From Lentisphaerae bacterium WC36 (GTDB lineage: Bacteria; Verrucomicrobiota; Lentisphaeria; Victivallales; SZUA-371): DNA of 64,000 nt. Below the pieces are notes generated by a model. That model was given only the letters and a program-made list of their open reading frames with translations, had not been told where the DNA came from and ran no database searches. The position numbers were made by a program, and so were the translations under genes. The stretch's first letter is position 1. The number at the start of each line of letters is the position of its first letter. This document shows positions 50,600 through 60,234 of this stretch, in pieces. The DNA lies in assembly GCA_020683205.1 (NCBI GenBank), contig CP085689.1, positions 1,922,001-1,986,000 on the forward strand, given 5' to 3'.

Positions 50600-50839
50600 A
50601 TGTTCGACGAAAAAAAGATTGCCCAACTTCACAATTTTCTCAATTTTATAATTTTTCTGGGTGCAACCTATGTTGCAGTTAGTTTTATAATCAAATTATT
50701 GGATAATTCTGGAGAAATGTATGAAAAAATTTCATGTATGCCTTGCCTTGATTTTAAACCAATATCATTTGGTATAATTTTAATGACAATTGGCTTTTAT
50801 GTAAAAGCAAAACTAAGCACAAAAAATATTGATAAATAA
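50600..50839 (+). CDS. Small two-helix membrane protein, unknown
   Basis: A 79-residue protein with hydrophobic segments at about 14-34 (NFIIFLGATYVAVSFIIKLL) and 53-70 (PISFGIILMTIGFYVKAK). A short loop with a CMPC motif lies between them. There is only a weak AGAGA ribosome site. Its stop codon directly abuts that of the convergent gene. CMPC resembles a redox or metal-binding CxxC, and divergence from the hydrogenase operon is suggestive but no function can be assigned. Confidence 0.6.
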   Translation: MFDEKKIAQLHNFLNFIIFLGATYVAVSFIIKLLDNSGEMYEKISCMPCLDFKPISFGIILMTIGFYVKAKLSTKNIDK

Positions 50840-51886
50840 CTACTTGAGTAATTTTAACCGTTCTATATAATTGTCTAATAAACTATCTAGTTCAAAATTA
50901 TACCCCATTGAATATGCAGTTGCTACATTTGTTGCAGGATTTATAATTTCTTTATTTCTCTCTTTGAAAGTATTTTCGGCAAACTTATAGTAATTTTCAG
51001 ATGAATACTCCTCTTTTAAAAAAAGCGTTAAATCAATAAACCTAGATAATTCTTGATTTTTAACACGTTGCAAACCTTCATATCTAAAAATCAATGGATA
51101 ATTTACGTACATATAAGTATTTTTTGTTAGCCGTAAATCCTTTTTAAGTGTACTTGAGAACATAATAATGTTGGAGTAGAACATAGATTTTCTGCTAAAA
51201 AAATTACTATTTCGCAGCTGCTTCAATAATTTAATAAGTTGAGCAACATTATCCTTTTGAATAATTTTTAAAGACAAAAATTTTTCAAAAGATGGCGCAA
51301 AAATATTCTTAATATTTTCACCATTACACCCTCGATTAAATCGGCATTCAAACTCTAAAAGTAAAACCTGAAATTTTATCAATTTGAGCGCTAATTTTTT
51401 GTCATTATTAATAATAGCTTTATCCAAATGAATGTTTGCTAAAGTCATTAAACTAGTTACTTTTTTTCGTAAAATTTTCTCTCTTTCATTTAAATATTCA
51501 ATAATTGAACCATTAAATTTAATTGAGTGGCAAACGGCTCTATCAATCGTAAAAGGTTTGTCTAATGGCAACTGCTTGATAATTTCAAACTGCACTTCTC
51601 CTTTTTTCATTAGTAATTTTTCATTAATACATTCTTTATTAAAAAGGGGGTAATTGAGCATACTACCCAAGTTTAAATCAATAAAAAACAAATCTGTAAT
51701 ATCTGTAGTTTGAATATTTGGGGGGTATTTATTAGCGTTATGTAACTGTTCTATAGTTAATGGAATGTTATGATATTTTGCTTTTAAAATCAAGCGCATA
51801 AAATTAACCTTAGGTCCCAAAAATTGAGCCAATATCGACAAAAAAAATGATGTAATGAATAGGTATTGAAGCTTTCTATTTTTCAT
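50840..51886 (-). CDS. Exported or membrane-anchored helical protein, unknown
   Basis: A 348-residue protein with one N-terminal hydrophobic helix (YLFITSFFLSILAQFLG) acting as a signal anchor. The rest is a helical, Leu- and Asn-rich soluble domain. I chose ATG 51886, preceded by AAGGAGAAATT. No family recognised. It is the third of three unrecognised exported proteins on the minus strand (with 51947 and 52442), separated by small gaps, so they may act together. Confidence 0.65.
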   Translation of the reverse strand: MKNRKLQYLFITSFFLSILAQFLGPKVNFMRLILKAKYHNIPLTIEQLHNANKYPPNIQTTDITDLFFIDLNLGSMLNYPLFNKECINEKLLMKKGEVQFEIIKQLPLDKPFTIDRAVCHSIKFNGSIIEYLNEREKILRKKVTSLMTLANIHLDKAIINNDKKLALKLIKFQVLLLEFECRFNRGCNGENIKNIFAPSFEKFLSLKIIQKDNVAQLIKLLKQLRNSNFFSRKSMFYSNIIMFSSTLKKDLRLTKNTYMYVNYPLIFRYEGLQRVKNQELSRFIDLTLFLKEEYSSENYYKFAENTFKERNKEIINPATNVATAYSMGYNFELDSLLDNYIERLKLLK

Positions 51887-51946
51887 AATTTCTCCTTCTA
51901 TATTTAACAATATTTTTTAAAATATTTTCTCCCAAAAACACACTAA

Positions 51947-52423
51947 TTATTTATATTTTACCTCCTTTCTAGCAGGAAATTCGTGTTTTTCAGTAATATA
52001 GCCATCAACAAGTTGCGCTGCAATTAATGTATAATATGGAAATGTGTTTGGATTAATCTGTTTGTTGCTTTTAGAAACAATCAAACGACCCTTTATTTTC
52101 AGCCAAACCGTTTTTTGGGGGTTACAAAGGATGGTATATTTAGCAAAGTACTTACGCAATCGCTCCGCGATTTTTATTCCCCCATACTGCGGATAACTTG
52201 GTGCAAAAAGGCGAAATTCAATCATGTTTTCGCCATATTCATTTTTAAATAAAATAGGTTCTAAAATAGCAACAAATTCAATATACTGCTCATCTTTAAC
52301 ACTTTTTCCCGCCATACTATTTGTCAAATATTCCTTTTTAGGAAAAGGGCTACTTGCACACGAAGACAATAAAAATAATAACATATTTACTATCAATATT
52401 AAGATTATTGCCCTAAATTTCAT
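51947..52423 (-). CDS. Small lipoprotein, unknown
   Basis: A 158-residue lipoprotein; the signal peptide is KFRAIILILIVNMLLFLL with the lipidated Cys in SSC. GGAGGA precedes the ATG. The mature domain (YIEFVAILEPILFKNEYGENMIEFRLFA, TVWLKIKGRLIVSK) looks beta-rich, with no recognised motif. It starts 18 bases after the lipoprotein gene at 52442-53095. Confidence 0.7.
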   Translation of the reverse strand: MKFRAIILILIVNMLLFLLSSCASSPFPKKEYLTNSMAGKSVKDEQYIEFVAILEPILFKNEYGENMIEFRLFAPSYPQYGGIKIAERLRKYFAKYTILCNPQKTVWLKIKGRLIVSKSNKQINPNTFPYYTLIAAQLVDGYITEKHEFPARKEVKYK

Positions 52424-52441
52424 AACTCTTTCCTCCAGTTA

Positions 52442-53095
52442 TTAAAACCAATAATTGCGATAAAATTCAGGTTGTCCAAAAATATATTCAATTTGCTCTT
52501 GAGCTAACGGAAGTTGGAAGTATTGATTTTCATAATAGCAACCAATTCCAAAACTGCTATATTTATTAGATCCACAAGAACAAATATGGCTAAAAATTAA
52601 CCTTCCTTTATAAAAACAAAAATAGATTAACTCATGGCTGTTATTATGCTGATTATTTTCATCAACAACATAATACTTTGTCACATCATTATAAATATAA
52701 TCTATTCCTAAATCCTTATAAACAACACTATTAAACTGAGACTTAACATAACGAGCAAAAGGTCGTATAAACGTTCGATTTTTTTTAATTTTTACAGCGA
52801 ATTTTTTTATATAATTTTCAGTAATTTCATTATTTGAAATTTTTAAAACTCTGCCATCTTTTAATTTTATGGCATATTTAATGTCATAGTCACTACTTGA
52901 AATATAACGTCCAATTTCTAGATTGTGAAATCTTAACTTACCCCACCCTAAAATATTATTATATTCACCATAAAAATATACTTTATCATTAATATAATCA
53001 CAATTATTTCCACCTCGATGCAGAGCACAGCCGTTAAATAAAATCATTAATAAAGTGAAAAATATTCCATAAATAGCTAATTTGCAATAACTCAA
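52442..53095 (-). CDS. Lipoprotein with weak start, unknown
   Basis: A 217-residue lipoprotein; signal peptide IYGIFFTLLMILFNGC gives the lipidated Cys. The start codon is probably TTG, 8 bases after GGGGA. The mature part contains many aromatic residues and a pair of Cys (FSHICSCGSN). No domain recognised. First of the three-gene group of exported proteins. Confidence 0.65.
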   Translation of the reverse strand: MSYCKLAIYGIFFTLLMILFNGCALHRGGNNCDYINDKVYFYGEYNNILGWGKLRFHNLEIGRYISSSDYDIKYAIKLKDGRVLKISNNEITENYIKKFAVKIKKNRTFIRPFARYVKSQFNSVVYKDLGIDYIYNDVTKYYVVDENNQHNNSHELIYFCFYKGRLIFSHICSCGSNKYSSFGIGCYYENQYFQLPLAQEQIEYIFGQPEFYRNYWF

Positions 53096-53196
53096 AAAAA
53101 TGTCCCCTTAAAACTATTAAAAAATTGCGCAAAACACTATAATTTAACGCAATTTAGAATCGCTTACAAATCAAATTATTGCATTAACGGAATATT

Positions 53197-54834
53197 TTAG
53201 GCAAATGGTGAAATTTCTCTCAAAGCCACAGGCAATAAATCAAGCAAATCATCGGCTATAAAACCACTCTTTGCGAATGGGTAAATATCGGCGCAATAAC
53301 CATGGACAAATACCGCATTTGCAACTGCTCGTAAATAATTTTTATAATCTTGGACTCTAGTAAAATCATTACTAATTTCTTTCGCCAAAAATGAAGTAAT
53401 TATTCCAGCTAAACAATCTCCGGTTCCAGCAGTTGCTAAAGCAATATTGCCACTGCTATTAATAAAAAATGTTCCACTAGGTAATGCAGTAATAGTATGA
53501 TGTCCTTTTAAAACAACAATTGCTTGAGTCTTTTTTGCTAGAATATTGGCCTGTGTAATTCGAGACTGCTCAAGATGCTCACTTAAATTAAAAGCTTTAA
53601 GCAGTCGATTCATTTCACCAACGTGTGGGGTTAAAATATTAATATTTTTATTATTTTCAATAGCTAACAAGCTAATATCTTTGGCAATTAAATTTAATGC
53701 GTCCGCGTCGTAAATAATAGCTTTATTTTCAACTTTATCACGCAAATATTCTAAAACTGCAATATTATCTAAGTTTGTACTAATTCCAGAGCCAACATTA
53801 ACAGCATTAACTTTTTCAATTATTGGTGCTAAATGCGCAATACTTTCTTTAGAAAAAGTTCCGCAGCCATTATCTTTTATTTGATGAACAATCACTGAAT
53901 GTACATTACTGTTATTGACAATATTAGCACTTTTAGGAACGGCTAAATCAACAAACCCTGCCCCACTTTTCAAGGAGGCAATTGCACCTAAAAATGCTGC
54001 TCCCTGATAATGTTTACTTCCAGCAATCGTTAAAACTTTACCTACACTATTTTTATGATTATAAACGCTTCGTCGTTGAAAATAATTCACTAAATCCGAA
54101 GCAAAAATCATTTCGTTTTCAGTTGCATTATCAAAATATTCCAAACCAATATCAACAAATCTAATTTGTCCACAATACTCCGCCCCCACGTGTGAAATCA
54201 TTCCCCATTTTGGAGCTCCTATTGTCACTGTTAAATCTGCATTAACAATTGGTAGTCTAGTAATATTTTCAAAATCAACATCAATAAATTGATAACCACA
54301 TGGGAGCCCATTATCGCCATTCATTCCTGTTGGTAGGTCTATGGCAATTGTTAGTAAATTTTGTTGATTAATTAAATGCACTAATGATAAATATGGTTCA
54401 CGTAGCGAACCATGAACTCCTGTTCCTAATAGACCATCAATAATAACATCGCCATTACAAAGATTAATCGCGTTAACATCTTTGATTTCATTGATAATTA
54501 TTTCATTAAAATCTTTAGCAATTATTTGTGCATTTGTATAACAATCACCCTTCAAATCATCTATCGCTCCAATACAATAGATTACAATCTCAATATCGGC
54601 AATCAAATGTGCTAAATGACGCGCAACAACATATGCATCGCCTCCATTATTATTTTTACCAGCAAAAATAACTGCTCGTCGGCATTGTTGAATGTTATAT
54701 GAATTAATAAATTCACCAATAACTGTAGCAACTCCTTTTCCCGCACGTTCCATTAAATCATAACTATTAATTTGATATTCATCAATAGCAAATTTATCCA
54801 TAGCACGCATTTCATCAACAGATACAAATCGCAT
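53197..54834 (-). CDS. nnr: Bifunctional NAD(P)HX epimerase/dehydratase
   Basis: This metabolite-repair enzyme of 545 residues fixes hydrated NADH and NADPH. The N-terminal YjeF_N epimerase (about 1-230) carries FAGKNNNGGDAYVVARHLA and IDGLLGTGVHGSLREPY. The C-terminal dehydratase (about 250-545) has KVLTIAGSKHYQGAAFLGA, LTPHVGEMNRLLK, VVLKGHHTI and the ATP-binding GTGDCLAGIITSFL. The fused form is typical of bacteria. It lies 54 bases after the ABC ATPase gene on the same strand. Confidence 0.95.
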   Translation of the reverse strand: MRFVSVDEMRAMDKFAIDEYQINSYDLMERAGKGVATVIGEFINSYNIQQCRRAVIFAGKNNNGGDAYVVARHLAHLIADIEIVIYCIGAIDDLKGDCYTNAQIIAKDFNEIIINEIKDVNAINLCNGDVIIDGLLGTGVHGSLREPYLSLVHLINQQNLLTIAIDLPTGMNGDNGLPCGYQFIDVDFENITRLPIVNADLTVTIGAPKWGMISHVGAEYCGQIRFVDIGLEYFDNATENEMIFASDLVNYFQRRSVYNHKNSVGKVLTIAGSKHYQGAAFLGAIASLKSGAGFVDLAVPKSANIVNNSNVHSVIVHQIKDNGCGTFSKESIAHLAPIIEKVNAVNVGSGISTNLDNIAVLEYLRDKVENKAIIYDADALNLIAKDISLLAIENNKNINILTPHVGEMNRLLKAFNLSEHLEQSRITQANILAKKTQAIVVLKGHHTITALPSGTFFINSSGNIALATAGTGDCLAGIITSFLAKEISNDFTRVQDYKNYLRAVANAVFVHGYCADIYPFAKSGFIADDLLDLLPVALREISPFA

Positions 54835-54887
54835 GATAATTCACCTCAATTTATAAAATTTAAAGGGATTAAATGGCTTTTAAAATA

Positions 54888-55703
54888 TTATTTAACTGGT
54901 ACTGGCCACAATCGCCCATCACTTGTTTTATGCAGTTTCAAATTCATATTATAAGTTTTGAATAAAGTCTCTTCTGTTAAGATAAACTCACGAGCACCTT
55001 TGTCAATAATTTCGCCATTTACTAATACTAATCCATCGGTGTAAGTTGGCGTAATATCTTCAATTCGTTGGGTAATAAAAATTAAAGTTGAGGCATTTTT
55101 TCTGGTCGCATAACTCTCTAAAACTTCCAACAAGTATTCACGTGAACGCATATCTAAATAAACACACGGTTCATCAAAAATTACCAATTCAGGTTCACTC
55201 ATTAATGCGCGACAAATTAATATTTTTAATTGTTCACCACTTGATAAAATAGCATATTTGCGTTGCGCTAATTTCTGACAGTTAAATGAAGTCATAATCT
55301 CTTCAGCCTTGCAAATTTCCTCTTCTGTAGCATCTCGTTGTAGTTGCATTGAATGATCAATGCCACTTAGCACAATATCTTGAACTAATAGCTCTTCGTG
55401 TGTCCATTTTGCCAAAAAAGGACTTACTAAACTAATTTTTTGACGCATTTCAACTAAATTACTACCACCAAATTTGTAGCCCAAAACACTAACCTCTGCA
55501 CCAAATAATGGCCATTGATACCCCATCAACATTTTTACCAATGAAGTTTTTCCTGCACCATTGGCCCCTAAAATAAACCAACGCTCACCTTTTTTTACTT
55601 CCCAATTAATACTTTTTAATATATCTGTTCCGCCAATTTTTACCGAGGCATTTTTTATCGAAATCACGCTATCTGCGTTAATGTCATTTCTTTCATATTC
55701 CAT
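54888..55703 (-). CDS. ABC transporter ATPase, ModF-like, without permease
   Basis: A single ABC domain protein of 271 residues: Walker A GANGAGKTSLVK, signature LSSGEQLKILICRAL, Walker B LVIFDEP. TLIFITQRIED contains the Q/H-loop region. No membrane partner is adjacent. The architecture and HrtR-like RQKISLVSPF loop resemble the ModF/YlmA group of stand-alone ATPases, whose function is unknown. It sits between tyrA (9-base gap) and nnr (53-base gap). Confidence 0.88.
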   Translation of the reverse strand: MEYERNDINADSVISIKNASVKIGGTDILKSINWEVKKGERWFILGANGAGKTSLVKMLMGYQWPLFGAEVSVLGYKFGGSNLVEMRQKISLVSPFLAKWTHEELLVQDIVLSGIDHSMQLQRDATEEEICKAEEIMTSFNCQKLAQRKYAILSSGEQLKILICRALMSEPELVIFDEPCVYLDMRSREYLLEVLESYATRKNASTLIFITQRIEDITPTYTDGLVLVNGEIIDKGAREFILTEETLFKTYNMNLKLHKTSDGRLWPVPVK

Positions 55704-55712
55704 AATTAAATA

Positions 55713-56621
55713 CTACCAGTTACAATTATGATTTTCATTTTTATATTTTATCCAACTATCACGTAGTTCTTTACCTTTAGCAAATTCTGCTTCAAGCGCA
55801 TCAAAATCTTTATTTTTTATTATTTCGCCAATGCGATTATACCGTTTTTCAAATTCAATAACTGTTTTGAGAACTGCACTTTGATTATTTTCAATAATCT
55901 CACGCCACATTTTCGAAGATGAAGAAGCTATCCTTGAAGTGTCTCGAAATCCTGTCGCACAACCAGAAAATCGCTGTTGCTTGGTTAATTCATCGTCACA
56001 ATCAAGTACCGCTTGAGTTAATGACAAAGCCAAAATATGTGAAATATGACTAGTATGTGCTACTAAAATGTCATGTTCTTTAGCTTCAATTTCAACCACG
56101 GAGGTATTAATACTTTTCCAAAGCTGTACAACCTTTTCAAACGCATCTGCATTAGAATTAACACTTTTCGTAATAAAAACCTCTGCATGATCATATAATT
56201 CTTTGAAAGCTGCATCAGGTCCACTTTTTTCCGTCCCAGCCATTGGATGCGAACCAATAAAATACACCCCTTGTGGCGTTAAATATTTTTCACCACAGTT
56301 AACAATAACCTCTTTCACGCTACCAATGTCTGTTACTACTGAGCCTTTCTTAATATTTTGAGCATTTTCTTGAATAAAAGACATTATTGTAGGAATCGGC
56401 AAACACAACACTGTAATATCTGCTTGATTCAAAATTTCAGCTAAATTATCAGCTGTATAATCTATGACATTATTATCTATTGCCCATTTACGAACTTCAG
56501 CGTTACGAGTCCATCCCAAACGATAATAATTTTCAGTATTTTCCAACGCCATCGCCAACGATCCGCCAAGCAGCCCTAACCCAATAATCGCTACATTTAT
56601 TTTATTTTGTGAATTTACCAA
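55713..56621 (-). CDS. tyrA: Prephenate dehydrogenase
   Basis: TyrA converts prephenate to 4-hydroxyphenylpyruvate for tyrosine synthesis. The 302-residue protein has the Rossmann motif GLGLLGGSLAMAL, then TDIGSVKE, GSHPMAGTEKSG and the catalytic His in LVAHTSHISHILALSL. There is no chorismate mutase or ACT domain. It is followed 9 bases later by the ABC ATPase gene. Its upstream side has the peroxiredoxin terminator. Confidence 0.94.
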   Translation of the reverse strand: MVNSQNKINVAIIGLGLLGGSLAMALENTENYYRLGWTRNAEVRKWAIDNNVIDYTADNLAEILNQADITVLCLPIPTIMSFIQENAQNIKKGSVVTDIGSVKEVIVNCGEKYLTPQGVYFIGSHPMAGTEKSGPDAAFKELYDHAEVFITKSVNSNADAFEKVVQLWKSINTSVVEIEAKEHDILVAHTSHISHILALSLTQAVLDCDDELTKQQRFSGCATGFRDTSRIASSSSKMWREIIENNQSAVLKTVIEFEKRYNRIGEIIKNKDFDALEAEFAKGKELRDSWIKYKNENHNCNW

Positions 56622-56736
56622 AATTAACTCCTTAAATTTTTAATCGGTCAAGCCTAGAAACGTTCCAAAAATATTTTTCGAAGGTTATTATAGCGACCCT
56701 ATTCTTCACAATATAAACCACAACTAGCTTATAGTC

Positions 56737-56793
56737 AAAAAAGGCATTTTAAAATCTAATAATAAAAAAATAATAATTAGATTTTAAAATGCC
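56737..56793 (-). terminator. Strong intrinsic terminator of the peroxiredoxin gene
   Basis: A perfect 18-bp stem (56743-56760 with 56776-56793, GGCATTTTAAAATCTAAT arms) has a 15-base A-rich loop. On the minus strand it is followed by six T. It lies about 118 bases beyond the peroxiredoxin stop. Confidence 0.9.
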
Positions 56794-56911
56794 AGTTATA
56801 TGGGGGGGCAATATGATAAATCACTTCTGAGTAAAATTTACTCTTTTTATTATTAACTGCAGTCTTAATATTGCCAAAAGTCTACAGTTTTTGATATTTT
56901 TTTAATAAAAC

Positions 56912-57505
56912 CTATGCATGATTTTTTAGGTACTCTGCAACTCCACTTGCACTTGGCACCATGCCATCATCACCTGGTTTCCAGTTTGCAGGGCATACAT
57001 CGCCGTGTTGTTCAAAAAACTGCAATGCGTCAACCATACGAATTGCCTCATCAACATTTCTGCCCAACGGTAAATCATTGATTACACAATGACGCACAAT
57101 ACCTTCTTTATCAATTAAGAACAATCCACGTAAAGCAACTGCTTCATCAAAAAGCACACCATATGATTTTGAAATTTCTTTTTTGATATCAGATACTAAA
57201 GGGTACTGAATATTACCAATTCCACCATTTTTAGGTTCTGTATTTTTCCAAGCAAAATGTGAAAATTCACTATCAATAGATACACCAATCACTTGAGTGT
57301 TGCGTTTTTCAAATTCTTCAAGCTTTTTATTAAAAGCTATGATTTCAGACGGACATACAAAAGTGAAATCAAGTGGATAAAAGTAAAGCACAACATATTT
57401 ACCACGATAGTCAGATAAAGTTAATTCTGCAAATTGATTGTCTGCTGTTACAGCTGTTGCAGTAAAATCAGGCGCTTCTCTTGTTACTAATGTTTCGACA
57501 CACAT
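56912..57505 (-). CDS. 2-Cys peroxiredoxin (AhpC/Prx1)
   Basis: This thiol peroxidase of 197 residues reduces peroxides. Peroxidatic Cys51 is in FTFVCPSEI and resolving Cys171 in GDVCPANWKPG. The GIGN and YLKNHA-type C-terminus marks the sensitive AhpC/Prx1 subclass, about 190-200 residues. The start ATG has AGAAAT-type sequence only. It is divergent from the protease gene at 57871 over a 365-base region. No AhpF reductase gene is nearby, so the electron donor is unknown. Confidence 0.95.
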   Translation of the reverse strand: MCVETLVTREAPDFTATAVTADNQFAELTLSDYRGKYVVLYFYPLDFTFVCPSEIIAFNKKLEEFEKRNTQVIGVSIDSEFSHFAWKNTEPKNGGIGNIQYPLVSDIKKEISKSYGVLFDEAVALRGLFLIDKEGIVRHCVINDLPLGRNVDEAIRMVDALQFFEQHGDVCPANWKPGDDGMVPSASGVAEYLKNHA

Positions 57506-57870
57506 AATATTTCTCCGTATTTATTTTTTAGTAATTATTCCTAGTTTCTCTATTTTTAATCTATTGCTTATTTGGCTAAATGCAAATAAAAAAAGTATTT
57601 TTTAGTAATATTTATCATTTTTCTATTTATAGCGCATATTTATTATATATATTATCAAATAAATATTTTCAATAAATTACCAAAAATTACTTGTTAAAAA
57701 AGAGTTTTTGCATTATTGTAGTTTTTAATAGTATTGTGTTTTATTGAAAAATTCTATTTTTAGCATCTATAATTTTAATATATGCTAATTTGAATATGAA
57801 TTTACTGTAATTTCACTTCACAAGTAGTAGAGAATTCAATACTCCCTAAAAAAAGGGAAATGAGGAGTTT
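57506..57870. other. Divergent 365-base promoter region, peroxiredoxin / protease
   Basis: It contains the promoter at 57744-57773 for the protease gene and presumably a peroxiredoxin promoter on the other strand. No reading frame of note; GAGGAG lies just before the protease ATG. No PerR or OxyR-type palindrome was recognised. Confidence 0.5.
57744..57773 (+). promoter_or_regulatory. Putative sigma-70 promoter of the Tsp-type protease gene
   Basis: TTGAAA at 57744-57749 and the consensus TATAAT at 57768-57773 have an 18-base spacer, about 97 bases before the start codon. Confidence 0.65.
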
Positions 57871-60021
57871 ATGAGCAAGAATTATCTTTTTTTAAATAAA
57901 AAATTACTGCTTTCTTCAATCGGAAGTGCAGTTTTATTAATACCGATTTTTAGCCATATTGTTTCTGCAAAAGAACAAGAAAAGCAACCAGTCAAAAAGA
58001 CTATAAATGTAGAGAGTAAACACGCAGATATCGCGCGCTTAGCAGCAGGTATTATTGCAAATCACCACTACAAAAAAGCGCAATTTAATGATGATATTTC
58101 AAAAAAATTGTTCCAACAATATTTCAAAAAATTAGATCCTCAAAAATACTATTTCACACAAGACGATATCAATCAGTTTGCTGAATATGAAACAAATCTT
58201 GATGATGATGTTTATGCGGGTAGAGTTGATTTTGCCTATACGCTATATGAACTATTAAAGGAACGTGCTAATCAATACGAACAGTTTGCAAAGGTGCAAC
58301 TTAAAAAAGGTTTCGACTTTAATAAAAAGGACGATTTTTTTAATAATAGAGCAAAGGCAGCTTGGTGCAAAGATATGTCAGAATTACAGCGTCTTTGGTA
58401 TAAAAGATTAAAAAGTGACGTTTTGTATTGGCGCTTGGTAGACCGTGCACGCAAAGAAGAATTAACAAAAGAAGATAAGAAAAAAGCACAACAAGACGAG
58501 AAAGTATTTTTTGCAAAAACTCCAGAAGAGCGCGTACTAAAACGTATTAGTATGAGTAGACATTACTTAACTGATAAAGATGCCTTTGACGTATTACAGC
58601 TATTTTTATCAAGTTTAACCAATATTTATGACCCACATTCAGATTATATGTCACCTGCTACACAAAATGATTTTCAAGTAGCGATGTCATTATCATTAGT
58701 TGGAATAGGAGCGGTCCTACAACAAGACTTAAATGGATACACAAAGATTCGCGAATTAATTAAAGGCGGACCTGCTGAAAAAAGTAAATTAATTGGGGTT
58801 GGCGATCGAATAATCGCAGTTTCTCAAGCAAAAGAAGAGCAACCTGTTGATATCATAGATATGCCACTAAATAATGTTGTAAAACTAATTCGTGGCAAGA
58901 AAAATACCGATGTTTATTTAACAATATTGCCTGCAGGTGAGAATGTTAAACAAAAAATCATTATGATCACTCGTAATGAAGTTGAGATTAAAGACTCAGG
59001 AGCTAGTTCAAAGATTATAAATGTTAAAGATTCACAAGGAAAAGATATTAAGCTAGGTATCATTAACGTTCCATCATTTTACCGCAATAATGCTGGATTT
59101 AGCCGTGGTGATGAAAATTTTAAAAGCCTAAGTCGTGATGTTAAACAAATGCTTCTACACTTCAATACAGAAAAAGTCGCTGGTGCAATTTTAGACCTAC
59201 GCTTAAATGGCGGAGGAAGTCTTGAAGAAGCAATTGATTTAACAGGGTTGTTCATTGAATCAGGCCCTGTTGTCCAAATTAAAACTAGCAAAGGTACTAC
59301 TGGTGCCGAATCTCGTTCAGATGTTGCCATTTTTACTAAACCAGTCGTAGTATTACAAAGCAAACTAAGTGCATCTGCTTCAGAAATTTTTGCGGGAGCT
59401 TTGCAAGACTATAAACGAGCAGTACTAGTTGGAGACAAAACAACACATGGTAAAGGAACTGTGCAAACCGTATTTGGCCTTAACCCGCTAATTCGCTACC
59501 TTGGTTTCAATTATGAAGCGGGTGCATTAAAATATACAACTGCGAAATTTTACCGTATTAGTGGTGGTTCAACACAAAACCTAGGTGTAAGTAGTGACAT
59601 CGTAATTCCATCTTTTACATCAGTAATTTCTCAAGGAGAAAAAGATTTAGACTATGCGCTAAAGTGGGACTCTATTAGTAAACAAAAGCATAAAGTTTAT
59701 GATAAAGACATTACACAAAAAATTACGATTCTAAAGAAAAAGTCTCAAGATCGTATTGCAAAAAATCCTAAATTCCAAGAGTTAGAAAAAGAGATTAAGC
59801 GTGTTAAAGAGTTAAGAAATAAGAATATTATTTCACTTAACGAAGAGGAGCGCTGGAAGGAATATAAAGCAGAAAAAGATCTTGAAGAGCAACAAGAAAA
59901 GATTTTCAAATCGACTCAAAAAGGTGGCGAAAATAAAGATAATGATGAAGCTAGTAAAAATGACTTGCAATTAAATGAAGCAAAAAAAATAATGATTGAT
60001 TATTTAGCTTTATTTAAATAA
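57871..60021 (+). CDS. prc: Carboxy-terminal processing protease, Tsp/Prc type (S41)
   Basis: This periplasmic tail-specific protease of 716 residues has a signal peptide within residues 1-33. The Tsp N-terminal domain is followed by a PDZ domain (GIGAVLQQDLNGYTKIRELIKGGPAEKS, about 277-355). The S41 core has LDLRLNGGGSLEEAIDLTG, and the Ser-Lys dyad is probably Ser502 in LSASASE and Lys528 in GKGTVQ. The C-terminal 150 residues are a Lys/Glu-rich DUF3340-like coil. GAGGAG precedes the ATG. It likely degrades misfolded or tagged envelope proteins. Confidence 0.92.
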   Translation: MSKNYLFLNKKLLLSSIGSAVLLIPIFSHIVSAKEQEKQPVKKTINVESKHADIARLAAGIIANHHYKKAQFNDDISKKLFQQYFKKLDPQKYYFTQDDINQFAEYETNLDDDVYAGRVDFAYTLYELLKERANQYEQFAKVQLKKGFDFNKKDDFFNNRAKAAWCKDMSELQRLWYKRLKSDVLYWRLVDRARKEELTKEDKKKAQQDEKVFFAKTPEERVLKRISMSRHYLTDKDAFDVLQLFLSSLTNIYDPHSDYMSPATQNDFQVAMSLSLVGIGAVLQQDLNGYTKIRELIKGGPAEKSKLIGVGDRIIAVSQAKEEQPVDIIDMPLNNVVKLIRGKKNTDVYLTILPAGENVKQKIIMITRNEVEIKDSGASSKIINVKDSQGKDIKLGIINVPSFYRNNAGFSRGDENFKSLSRDVKQMLLHFNTEKVAGAILDLRLNGGGSLEEAIDLTGLFIESGPVVQIKTSKGTTGAESRSDVAIFTKPVVVLQSKLSASASEIFAGALQDYKRAVLVGDKTTHGKGTVQTVFGLNPLIRYLGFNYEAGALKYTTAKFYRISGGSTQNLGVSSDIVIPSFTSVISQGEKDLDYALKWDSISKQKHKVYDKDITQKITILKKKSQDRIAKNPKFQELEKEIKRVKELRNKNIISLNEEERWKEYKAEKDLEEQQEKIFKSTQKGGENKDNDEASKNDLQLNEAKKIMIDYLALFK

Positions 60022-60081
60022 ACATAAAAAGTATTTTTGGCGATATGCTTTTTATGATGAAAAGCAAGTAACAACGTCTTA

Positions 60082-60116
60082 ACCCTTATGAAATTCAAAT
60101 TTCATAAGGGTTTTTT
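60082..60116 (+). terminator. Intrinsic terminator of the prc gene
   Basis: A perfect 15-bp inverted repeat (60082-60096 with 60099-60113, AACCCTTATGAAATT) is followed by a T run. Confidence 0.9.
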
Positions 60117-60234
60117 AATATTACTATTATTTTATTTTGAAAATCTTTTAATTTATTTTGGTTCATGACAACTAAACTTGAGAGTATTTTAAGTTATTGT
60201 TATTGAATGAGTAATTAATATATAAAATGCTCAA

